Shown: positions 1-11,500 of the stretch, one piece after another
Layout of the letters: each line of letters begins with the position of its first letter
Numbering within the stretch: the first letter of the stretch is position 1
Assembly (NCBI GenBank): GCA_023101725.1
Contig: JALJCO010013434.1
Coordinates: 1,629,501 to 1,693,500 of the forward strand
DNA length: 64,000 nt
Direction: 5' to 3'
Source of the DNA: Atherinomorus stipes
Lineage: Eukaryota > Chordata > Actinopteri > Atheriniformes > Atherinidae
The notes under the pieces: generated by a model
Told to the model about the DNA's origin: nothing
What the model saw: only the letters and a program-made list of their open reading frames with translations
Databases searched by the model: none
Program-made: the position numbers and the translations under genes

Positions 1-1681
1 CCAGGACTGTAACCTCAAGAGTTTAAAGGTCAGAAACTTGTGTCATATTGCTTTAAGTTACTGTCCTGTGACTACCATACAGAATGTACCTGTGATTCAC
101 GATCTGAACCTGTGGAACCCATCCAAACAGCGCACGGGAACAAAATCTCTGATTCTGTTTTGTGACAGTATTTGACACAAGTGTGTGGGAATTTTTCCAC
201 TAGGTGTGTCTGTGTGAGTCATGGTGAGATTAAAAGAAGATTTCTGTGATGCCAGTCAGTCTATCTTTTAGCTGTTGTTGCCACTGGCAGTTTCATAAAG
301 AGGTTAGGTAAGGTAAAATGAGGGTGATATTTGTAATGCTCAACAACAATTATTAACGAACAAATTAGCACAAAGACGAAATGAAAAACATAACCGATGA
401 GACCAAATGAGGTGACAACTGAAACAACTGAGAAGAGTAAGACAGTTCATCATGTGGTGAATTATGTTTGGAAGTTTCTAGATTAAAGTTAATATATTTA
501 ATTTATTTAATATGTTGCCATTGAGCAAAACCCTTTGTCTTGAATACCCCAGGAGATAATCTCAATTTTAAATAGTAACCAAAAGATCGGAATACGATAT
601 TTTAAAAAACCCAAATGTTAATGTTTGATGACAGTACCATGTCTTTTTAAGTTGGTGACGGGCAACAAAACCCTGGAGAATTACAGTACGTGAGCAAAAA
701 GACACAACTAATGACGCTTGTTGCAGCCAATCAGGTTGACCTCAGGTCAGGAACATGACTGGGTGGGGGGGTGAGTGGCTGCCAGCCTACAGTATGTAAA
801 GGACCATGTCGTTGTAGCCTATTTAGGATTCAATATTTATTTATTTATTCACAATGTAAAACAGTTAGTTTAAAAACATCAACAACAAAAGCAAATTGTG
901 CAGGTGTGATAAAAACTCTCGAAAGGATTAGAGGTAATCTCACCTAAACATTTGATAGAAAAAAATTAATGCTGTATTTATGTACATATGTGTGCATGTA
1001 TGTTTGTGCACATGTACATATGTGCAAGTGTGTGTGCTATCAATTATGATGTGAAATGCTTATTGTAATAACATTAAATTCTTCAAGATACAATGTTACT
1101 GTATATTTTAATGTTTAACATTGTTTTATTCACTCTAAGTATGATTTTTCACATCATTTTTATAAACAAATCTGTCATATTATATGGGAAAAAAAGTCCT
1201 GTTTTTACAGATTGATTTATAACTTGTTATAACAGGGTTGGCCCGTGGCTTAGGCAGTATTAGCAAATACAGACCGCGGGGGGCTCCGGATGGGGCTTTT
1301 ACCGGCCTCTAGGGGATGCGTGTCCATTCTTTTGGGGGGGCAGTTTGGATCTGGGCCTCTAGGTGGCTGCTGGGGGCCTGGGTCGTGAGCTTTGCAGGCT
1401 TCCTCCTCCTTGCAGAGACGAGGCTGCATCTGCATGACTGTATCACCACGGAGCACCCTTTATTATGCATGTTGACACTGTGACGCTGCTTCCCGTTGTG
1501 CTGATTAGGTTGTACCTCTTCTCTGCATAGTTCTACGTGTGTTTGTCTGATCTGAGGATACTCAAGCCACCTGCAGGTCCTCCTGTAGGGGATTGCTTGT
1601 TTTGTTTTCCGACAGAGACCTTGGAATGTTTAGGGATTTCTGTACAGATGCACCAGTGAACTGTGTAAGTGGATTCATGTT

Positions 1682-1725
<44 letters not shown>

Positions 1726-3400
1726 CCACTTTCTATCTTTACCTCTGTTAACTTTCATTTCTCCCTTGTCAGGCCCAGCAGTATGGCATGGAATGCTGTT
1801 ATAGACAAATGTTTAATCAAAGAAATAAAATGAATAAACAGGATATCAAGGGGAGCCTTGTGTTCATAAAGCTCCCCTTGGCAAAGCAAAACTGTTCAAC
1901 ACAATAAAGCAATCAGATTTCCATTCTGCTTGCTATGATGCTGGATAGGACAAGTAGAAAAGGAAAAAAAGAGAGAAAAAGAAAGAAAAAAGAGAATTAA
2001 AAAAAAAAAGTATTAGCAAATGCTAACGGGGCCTGCCATCAGGGGGCGCCAGAAATCGCGGTCAACAATGCGTCACTGTCTTTTGTACTGGTTGACATAA
2101 GTATGGTCGCAGGTGTAGGGATCTCTGAAGAAAGACATTTGCTTTCCATAGAAAACGAGCTATGAGACTCGCGGACAGGGAGAAACTGATTGGTTAAGGC
2201 CAGGCCTGTGTTATAATGTTATGTAATGAATATGTAAAATAAAATATTTCATGCTATAATGGGATAAGGTTTATGTTAACTTTTATTGTAAATTTTTAGA
2301 AAGTGAAACATTGTATGTTATAATGTAATATTGTGGTTGTAACTGAATGAGGAAAAAGTCTGAGGACAGCAGATGAAAAGAATTGATTGATCTTGTCCCT
2401 GCATGAGCCCAGGAACACCCCACAGTACTGGTTTCCGTGAACGCCGTATACAAACTCAGGTGAAATCTACAATATCTATCATACAAAATGTAAAGTTTCA
2501 TGTGTATTAAGCAAAATTGTGAGCCAAGCCAACAATATCCTGGCAAATTTCCCTCCTTAACAACAGCTGTACGTGTTGTATATTTTCAGCTGTGCAGTTT
2601 GGCACTAGGGATCAAGGAAAGAGGGTTAGATGAGAAGCTGTCAAGGGTTCATGTCTCATCTCGTCTCACTACTAGATATCCAGATACATATTTTGTGATT
2701 CAGTTAACCTTCTTGTCCCCAAAATGCACAAATGACCAGCTCCTTCCCCAGCTGCACAAATTCTCAGTTACAAAGCGACACACAGTAGTCTGTGTTATGT
2801 TGTAACTACATTATTCTGTATGAACAGGTTCCATACATTGTTTTTAAAGGAAATTTACACAGCGTACCATACATTTGGCTCTTATAAGTGTAAAAGTGGA
2901 TGGTTTACCAGTGCTCTCTGCAAACTATTGATCTGAACAACATTTATACCAAGATCAGAAATGTGTTGGGTGTTTCTCTTTTGTAAGAAGAATGTATCTT
3001 CCATGTCTTTTGATTCCTGTTGCAGATCTTTTTATATAAACAACATAGGCTAAACATCTTTTATAGCTGTGGACTTAAAAAAAAACCCACAGCAATAATA
3101 ATGAGTTTTACTCCTTTTTACCCATTTAACATTTTCCTAATAAAGCCAACACCCAGCAGACGTTATGTCACATGATACTTTTCAATGTTCTCAGTGAAAA
3201 CCGGTCACACAGGAAACTGCCACTTTCACACATGTACACACACACACGCACCTTGGCGTTCTATAATATTTACTAAACAACTCATATGACCCACATTCAG
3301 TAAAGACATTTGTATCATCAAAATGCATGAAGCTTCTTTTTCTTTAATTTTCATTCATAAACACATCAGCCTTCTACAAATAGTTGAAAAAAAGTTATTA
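1..3400. other. Intergenic region, no gene recognised
   Basis: No open frame here resembles a protein I know. A GC-rich stretch (about 1235-1480) and a second one (about 2028-2180) differ in composition from the AT-rich flanks and may be dispersed repeats that I cannot name. A CT microsatellite lies at about 1690-1722 and an A-rich tract at about 1955-2010. Confidence 0.6.
1690..1722. repeat. (CT)n microsatellite
   Basis: Uninterrupted CT dinucleotides in a CT-rich setting. Confidence 0.9.
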
Positions 3401-4749
3401 CAGTTTTTCTCAGTTGCTTTGGTCCAATTCTCACAACAGACTTCACATTTGCATAAGTTCAAACTCCACAACAATTAGTCATGTGTGCACATCAAAGTAG
3501 CATTTCTCATTGCAGTGATCAAACTGCAAATGCATTTTGAACATGTAGCATTTGCTTACATTCAGTTTTCTGTTATTTCATGACTTTATCATTTGCTTTG
3601 GTCCCACAGTCAAAACTAGATATACTAACAACAGCAGTATAGTCCGTCCCCACAAAACTAATAGTCTTCATTTCATTGCTTGAGTCATGACAAGCAAAAG
3701 AGAAAATCTAGATATCAAAATCTGACAAGCAGATGTTATACATACAGTATATTTATAATTCTTTTCCTGGAATGTGTCCTAAATTGAACATTTGGTCACA
3801 ACTGATTCTTTTCATTGATTAGAAGATGGGTGAAATGTTGGTTGTAACCAATGATGAGATATTTTACCAGTCACTCTGAATCCCATCAACCCTCAACTGG
3901 CAAGCATATATGAACCAAGCAAGACATAATGTGTACCTTTTCTACAATACTGGGGTACAGAATTGGAAGGCCAGCATCAAGGAAGATGAGATGAGGATAT
4001 GTGGGGAGGAAGGAGAAGAGGAAGATGAGGCCATGTACATATAGGCAGATTCCAGATAAATTAAGGCTACAGTTGTGGACCATGTTGCCAATCATGGCTT
4101 CACAGTTGCTGAGGCTGGTCGCAGGGTGCAGCCAAATGTTCTGAGAACAACAGTGAATTCACAAATCCAAACATTTAATTGGGAAAACAAGTTTGTAAAG
4201 TATTGTGCAGTTATACAAAACCTTGTAATGTACAGAGATACGTGCAGTAGTATTTCATGTGTACTGTGCATTACTGTCATTTCACTCTGCAGCTTTGCAA
4301 GACAACCCAGAGAAGGTGAATATAGTTCAGTCACATCCGGTTCAGTGAAATGTATGTGTATGTGGCAGTACAAAAGGAGGGCCTGGGCAGGGTTTGATCC
4401 TCACACTTCCAGGTGAGAGTCAAGCACACGAACAGCCAATACCTGTGGTCAAGCAGCCAGAGCAGATGATCAGTTGGAGGCAGTGACAGGACGTCAACTG
4501 TCACATACTGTTACAGCAGTATGCCGTTAACAGTGGTCCACAACTCTACCCAAGGGTTGAAGTTTGTTCTGAAGAAGTCACTGAAGTGTCTGTTTTTCCA
4601 TAATGTTGTGAATGTATTACAATATACAGTATTAGATGACAAAAAGCATACTGTATTAAGTAAAATGTGAATTAGATGTATCACAATGAAAACGTGACTA
4701 AGCCATTTGAGTACCTTGTTCATACTCAGTGGTGACTACTTTTTATTTT

Positions 4750-6306
4750 GATGGCTTTGACGGTTTCATTGACAGACCCCAGACCTCACCTCTCAGCCTC
4801 CATTCACAGTGGAGGATGTACGCCAGCAGCTGAGTAGGTGTAAAACGGGCAAGGTACCAGGTCCAGATGGCATTCCAGCCAGAGTACTTAAGCTGTGTGC
4901 TATGGAACTGTCCCCTATGTTGCACTCCATCTTCTGGGACTCTATCAGGTCAGCACACATCCCCACAGCTTGGAAAACCTCCATAATTATTCCAGTCCCA
5001 AAGGTCCCCCGTCCATCTGAGCTACATCACTACAGACCAATTGCACTCACCTCCATTATGATGAAGTGCTTGGAAAAACTCATCCTTCACTCCATCCTCC
5101 CGGCTGTTGGACCTCTATTGGACCCATACCAGTTTGCCTACAGGGCCAAGAGGGGAACAGAGGATGCAGTGGCATGTCTCCTCCACCCCCTTCTACAACA
5201 CCTCGAGTCCCCTGGCAACTTCGCATCCATTCTCTTCATTGATTTCAGCTCAGCCTTCAATACAATACAACGTCACCAGATGATCAAGAAGCTCCAAACC
5301 CTCAACCTGTCTCCACTCCTCATCCACTGGATTCACAACTTCCTCAGTAACAGACCACAGGCTGTTAGAATCGGTTCAGTCGTGTCATCCACCAGAATCA
5401 CCAACACTGGCGCCCCACAGGGATGTGTACTCAGCCCTTTCTTGTACACACTCTACACCAATGACTGCATCAGCTCCTCACCTGTCACCACATATTTCAA
5501 ATACTCTGACGACACTGCCATCTTAGCACTTCTTAAAGACAATAACTCCATAACTGCTTACCATCAGGCTGTCGCCCACTTTGTCACATGGTGTTCTGAC
5601 AACTTTCTGGAACTGAATGTGGACAAGACCAAGGAACTACTCATTCACATCCAACCACACACCTCGGATCTAGCACCCACCATCATACACAACAAAACAG
5701 TGGAACGTATCAATCATTTCAAATATCTTGGACTCATACTGGACAATAAACTCACCTTTGAGCAACATGTCACTGATATTCACAAACGTTCCCCAGCAGA
5801 AACTCCACATCCTCCGTAAGCTCTGTGCCCTCTCTGTCGCCCCACAACTTCTCCTTCTGTTATACACCAGCATTATTCAACCCATCCTTCTTTACTGCTC
5901 CCCGTGTTACTTTAACATGCTGTCCATCACCAACAGGAATAAACTCACCAAGGTCACCAACACTGCCTCCAAAATCATCAGCCTGCCCACCACAGATCTC
6001 TCTCACCTAAACAATAAAGCCATCACACGCTTGGCCCGGACTGTCAGTAGTGACCCTGACCACCCCCTCAACAACCATTTCTCCCTGTTGCCCTCGGGCC
6101 GCAGGTACAGAACACTGAGGTGGAAACGGGCACGCTTCAGTAAAAGCTTTGTCCCTTCTGCCATTGCTGCCCTTAACTGCTCAAAGCGATAATCCTGCTT
6201 CCCATTATTTGCAATGTGTTTTCTTATGTGTTTATTCTGTCTTCAGTGTTGTATGTATGTTCTGACAGTGCATGTGAAAAAGAATTTCCCCTTGGGACAA
6301 TAAAGG

Positions 6307-6361
<55 letters not shown>
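4750..6361 (+). mobile_element. 5'-truncated LINE (L2/CR1-like reverse transcriptase), frameshifted
   Basis: An open frame (about 4809-5819) encodes a reverse transcriptase with the fingers motif HHYRPIALTS, the catalytic FIDFSSAFN (about 5236-5262), the PQGCVLSP motif and YSDD (5502-5513). A second frame (about 5790-6192) continues the same protein after a one-base shift near 5790 and ends with the C-terminal LPSGRRYR region. The endonuclease is missing. The element closes with GAATTTCCCCTTGGGACAAT, AATAAAGG and an (ATCT)n tail (6310-6361), the usual way such LINEs end. Clade assignment is tentative. Confidence 0.85.
6310..6361. repeat. (ATCT)n LINE tail microsatellite
   Basis: About 13 copies of the tetranucleotide directly after the LINE 3' end. 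Confidence 0.95.
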
Positions 6362-6362
<1 letters not shown>

Positions 6363-6703
6363 AAAACTTGCTTTTGAGGGATGAACCATCTATTTTTAGC
6401 AAGTGCACTTTTGCAGGTTATCCACTAGGTTCTGCAGTTTGTACTAATTGCTTTGAGAAATGTACTAACTGTTGTGCAAATGTTAAGACTGTTGTGAGAA
6501 TTGCACCAGAGCAACTGAGAAAAACTGTCATTTATATAAAAATCACAAAGCATTTCATGCCTTTGATACACTTAGTAATTCTCAGACTTCTATGGACCCT
6601 TTGACAGACATGCACAGACAAAGTCAGGTTGAAATCAGGTCCCCTGGAGGTGCAGAATGAAAGGGATTTTTTTTTTTTTACATCGTTTTTACAAACGTTC
6701 GCT

Positions 6704-6761
6704 TTGACTGACTGACTGACTGACTGACAAGTCAGTCAGACAGACAGACAGACAGACAGAC
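6704..6761. repeat. (TGAC)n/(CAGA)n compound microsatellite
   Basis: TGAC units run into AGTC/AGAC units, forming a short inverted arrangement around GACAAGTCAGTC. Confidence 0.85.
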
Positions 6762-8466
6762 TTCATGTCATACTGTATGAAATGCTGGCACAGAGAAAGG
6801 TTATGAGGGAAACTGGTATGACAGGCAGCCACACACAGGAACAAAGAGGTTATTGAGCTTTACTGGAAAATGAAAGTTATGTCTGTTTGACTTTCTCCAT
6901 CTTGGGGGGCTCTACTGGCTACTGTGGCCAAATTAGCCTCTTAGAAAACGCAGGACCAACCTCTGTGACATAGATCATGCATCATCTTTGCCTTCCAGAT
7001 TTCCAGATTTCAGACCTGTCACGGGTCATTATGGGACAGAGTACTTTAGGTAATGTCTGTCCTAGAGCAGTGACTATACTGTAAGGCTGACTGCATTCTT
7101 TTTCGCAGTGCACAGAGAACATGAAATTCCAAGCGATACCACGTTTGATGCCGAAACATTTCTACCCTGACAATACCTGACATTACTGAGTTGAAACAGA
7201 TGCTTTCTGTAACTCAGAGAGATGTTACAGCAGGGTGAGAGTATATCTCCTTAGTTTAAGTTTTGTTTCCTCAAACCTGGAAAATGATCTCCTCTCTGGT
7301 TCTAATCCATGAAATCCAACTACAAGAGGATTTTCTTTTTCATTAATTCCCCTGCTTTCATTTATGTTACCTCAACTGACACAATTAAAAAGTAACATGC
7401 CATATTAGCCCTCTCATAGTCATTCCCTATCATGTCTCATGTCTGTTGTGGCTCGGCTGCTCAGCTATGTCCATTCACAACAGGGCTTGGCATCTGAAGT
7501 CATTTCTATCCCCATCTTAATTATTAGATGGGAGCCGTTCTTACACATCATATCTATAAATAGGTTTTTAAGAGACGTGCACAGATATTCCTTAACAAGC
7601 AAGAAGATATGCATAACTTTTATATGATATTTTTCTTGTGCTTTTGGTCAATTTGCCTTCATCTAGAACACCACTAAAGAAAAAAAAGGTTAATCATGAA
7701 CCACTTTTGGACCTGTGGATATTTAACAAATAAAAGAAGTCTTCAGATTGTATCTGCTATAATTAAACACAAGAGAGAAACTCTCTTGTGTTGTCTGTGA
7801 CAACAAGAGTCAGGAAGTGATGACGTGGATGAAACTGAACCAGAATCACTGTAACAGAGGAAAATTCAAAGCAGCAGCAACTATTCCTGTCCCATAATCC
7901 TCCGGATTGAAGTGTTTGAAGCTGATGTAGGGATGTAAGGCTAGTTTAATGTAATAATATGCTTATTGTACTTGAGTAGAGTCTTCATGTAGGCTATGTT
8001 TGCTTTTTCTCCAAAAATCAAAGATGCTTTGTACCTTTTCTTTTAACTTACTGTTATAGTCTGTCCTGTACTGTATAGCTGCACAAAACACAGATATTGC
8101 ACAAAGATATATTTGTATTAAAGTAACCTTTTCTCATAAGGCTTGAGTTTTGTTGTTTGTTTTTTACTGTGTTGTGCTTTTTTGCTCTTGTAAGCCTCGC
8201 CAGGTTTTCAACCCCAAGGCTTTACCTTAAATTTTAAAATGACATATCAGCCACACCTGCAATAAACACGCAGGCATGTGATAGTTGGAGCTGAAGTAAG
8301 GGGAGGAGGGGAGGAGGGGGGTGGGGTTCAACTCCCAGAGTCAGGAGTGATGTACCTGTATTGAGAGAAGGAGAAGTGACATAGTGTTCAGAAAAGGCTC
8401 ATCAGACTCAATGTCTTAAGTTTCCACTCAGCCACAAGCTGGAGTACACCGCAGCTCCCTGCAGTT
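6762..8466. other. Region upstream of dsg2-like gene
   Basis: I see no gene. The last 180 bases before the ATG hold a GA-rich purine run (about 8297-8330), and this is where the promoter and 5' leader should lie, but no core element such as a TATA box is convincing. Confidence 0.5.
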
Positions 8467-8523
8467 ATGGCTCAGGTTTCCTTTGCAAAAGTTCTCCTGC
8501 TTCTTCTGTTCATGCTCTTTGTG
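8467..8523 (+). CDS. dsg2: dsg2-like exon 1 (signal peptide)
   Basis: Codes for residues 1-19, Met-Ala-Gln followed by a Leu-rich hydrophobic core typical of a signal peptide. The exon ends GTG|GTGAGT, a strong donor, in phase 0. The upstream 180 bases hold a GA-rich stretch and no in-frame upstream ATG that I would prefer. Intron 1 is 2.8 kb and carries a complete hAT-like MITE. Confidence 0.75.
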
Positions 8524-11500
8524 GTGAGTACTGCTTATAAAGCTACTTAAACTGTTCAGTCCCTGAAAGAATGCAGGCAGATTTAGTTATTTTCTCATGC
8601 ACTACACAGTATTATATCAAATGCAACTGATCATAGGAAACACAAACTGTTTTGCTCAACTTATACTTTTGAAATACAGATGTGGGGTTGCAATTCATGC
8701 AAAGCATAAACTTTAATACCTACATACATGCCATAATGCACAGATAAAAACAGTGAGGTTCTCTAATTTTCTTCTCTGCAACTATTTTGTGCAGCTGTCA
8801 GAGGTGAATGAAAGTAGTTTGACAATTTCACCAGAATGTTTTATGTTCTGATAGTTCAGATAAACGACTTGAAATCTAACTGCTACAGATACACATAATT
8901 GCATAGCTGTGATAAACACTATATAGTATATAGTAGTGAGTGTCCTTTTTGACCCATTAAACTGTAATTACATGCTGTTACATGTTGTTACATGTAGCTA
9001 TGAGCAGTTCTCAAACTTTTATAAAAAACTAAAATATTTAGAAAAACTGAAGAATTTGAAGATTACAAATCTTTTTAAAATGTGTTGAAGATATAATTTT
9101 GTTTTGAATTTGATGTCGACAGTAAGCTACTGATTAATATGAAGCATGTTTATTTAAGGGTGAGATGGTTGCACAAAGCCATACAGTACCATACAGCAAC
9201 TAAAATTCTAAATTTAGTTCAGAGCATTGGTCTATGAGGCCTTTTTTTTATAAGTTTAAAGGTGTTAAATTTGGGGTATTTTAGTAAAACACAGCATCAG
9301 GGCTGCTTTGCTTTTGCTTTGGGTTAAACTGATGTGATTCGCTGTGTTTGTTAATGTGAGCTGTTGTACAGTAATTATAAAGGATTTTTTTTATTGTTTA
9401 TTCATATGTTGTTTTGTTTTGTTTTGTTTATTTTCTGCCAGGACTATCTAAACAATCAGCTGTGATCAAGCTGGAAATAAGCAAAGAAGCTGTAAATGTT
9501 CTTCTGTAGGCCTTCTTCACCTAACCCAGTGGTTCTCAAACTTTTTTTGTTGGGCCCCCTTTTCATTGAAAATTATAATTTCAAGCCCCCATCCCACCAC
9601 CGCTACCACATGCACCATTTACCATTTACCATGAGATACATGAAAAAATACACTGCATTTGGGGGGCGGGCAATGCCTTTTGAGTCATCGTTATTTGTTC
9701 ATTAGTACTTTAAAGAATATGCCCATTTTTTTGTTAGAAGTACGAAAACCATAGGCCTCCCCCCCCCCCAGTTTGATAACCACTGACCTAACCTGTGACA
9801 ACCTTTCCACAGTTTAATAGTTTCTTATTTGACTTGATCCTCACTGTTCATGCAAATTAGCTGCACCACAAGTAGGCAGGAGCGGTTTGGGCTTGTTTCT
9901 CTACATATTTTCCACCCAACCTATAGACTGACTTTGCTTCTTTGAGTCATTAAATAATGCAGCATAAAAGCAGAAATCCTCAGGCATAGCACTGATGGCT
10001 GGCTGTGCCATGCTGTACGCTGTGACACATATAATGCATCCCATTAACTGGTTATTAAGGTTGAAAAGTTTCATTTAGCAACACAAGCCTTAAACAAAAT
10101 TTAAAGTCAAATTTTGAAAGTTCAATCATATAAAACACTGGGATCAAAGACATGCAGTATCAGCTTATTGATTTAAACTTGTTTCCATAAATATTTCCAC
10201 TGTTTTATCTTCTATTATTCTGATTGGTGGGTTGTAATGAAGAGAAAAGACTTTCCAGCTGTGGTGGTGAACCCAGAAAACATTTATATGGATGGTCAGA
10301 ATGAGACCATTACTCTCACTGGGATGGTTACGGAAGCCAAGAGTGCCGAGCCAACTTTATTTACAGAAAACAACAGCTGAACAAAGTGCTGTACAAGCAC
10401 CATAATTAAAACCAGAGTGGCATTGGTCGTGTTTTTTAATCACCATTTTCTCGTGATAATGAAACAAACTATCCCCTTTCCACAAGAAAATGGCCCTTAT
10501 TATGTTGTTATCCCAAGAAAATGAGGAAATCATCTTGTTATCTCAAGATGACGATGATAAAAACAAATAGCAGTTGACTCGTAGACTGTTTTCGGCTTAG
10601 AGAGATGGTACAAAAGCTAGTAGCTTTACATGTATATAATTTGCGTGACATATAGCTGGGTCTATTATCAGTTTTTGCTCATTCTCAGTTTTTTTTTTTT
10701 AATCCATTTGTCCATTTATCCATGATTCTTTTTTTTTTTTTTACCAGTTTTATTTTTTGGTATATGATTTCTAAATTTATCTTATTTATTTGTTTTCTTG
10801 GTTTTATCCTGTAAACAATTTGGAAAAATCTTTGGGTCACTGGGTCATTTTTTTAAATCACCAAATCAAAATCAAATGGTTCACTCATTTACAGGACAGA
10901 ATAATAATGTTATCTAGACCAACTTTAGTTTTCCTGGGTATACAAAGGTAGATGTATCTATACGCTTATTTTAGTTTTTTTAGCATCATGTTTAAATCCT
11001 TCATCACTGCTTATACTGTATTGTCTCGTTGTCTTTATCTTTTTAAAAAGATAAGGAAAAACAATAATATGCATTTAAAAGAAAAACACAAATAAGTTTG
11101 GTTATATTTCCACTCATGAATCTAAACATGCAGACATGGAGTATTTTTTTTCTCTTGCATACATGCAGTCAGATAAATGCAGCAGGGACAATGCAGGGTT
11201 CTACATGTGGATGGGCTGAGAACTGAGTTGAAGACATTCCCACCTGCTGATGACTATTCTGTTACTTGAGCCACAGCCACTGACAGTAGTCTCCTTTATG
11301 GTTTCAGGTGATCAGTGCTGAGCCCACTCAGAACGGGTCAAAGAATGTGAGGAGAATGAAAAGAGAGTGGATCCTGCCTCCGACCAAGCTGAAGGAAAAC
11401 ACCGACTACAGCCATTTGGAATTCATTGCAAAGGTTATTTGGGTTGATTTAATCTTTTCTTTTACTTTACAAAAGAAAAAAAGCATCAAAGTGTATAATT

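Larger units (their letters stand above)
3401..6527 (+). mobile_element. Decayed DNA transposon with long terminal inverted repeats, carrying a LINE
   Basis: The left end CAGTTTTTCTCAGTTGCT (from 3401) returns inverted at the right end, finishing at 6527, and the match extends about 70 bases (3401-3475 against 6455-6527, including CAATTCTCACAACAG on both sides). Inside, about 4040-4190 encodes a helix-turn-helix-like segment (VDHVANHGFTVAEAGRRVQP) of the kind in IS630/Tc1-related transposases of fish; the family name is from memory and not certain. No catalytic domain is readable. A LINE fragment interrupts the right half. Confidence 0.72.

Noticed and set aside
7771..7800. Small hairpin AAGAGAGAAACTCTCTT
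   Set aside because: Too short and AT-rich to separate from chance; no RNA gene or terminator is expected here.
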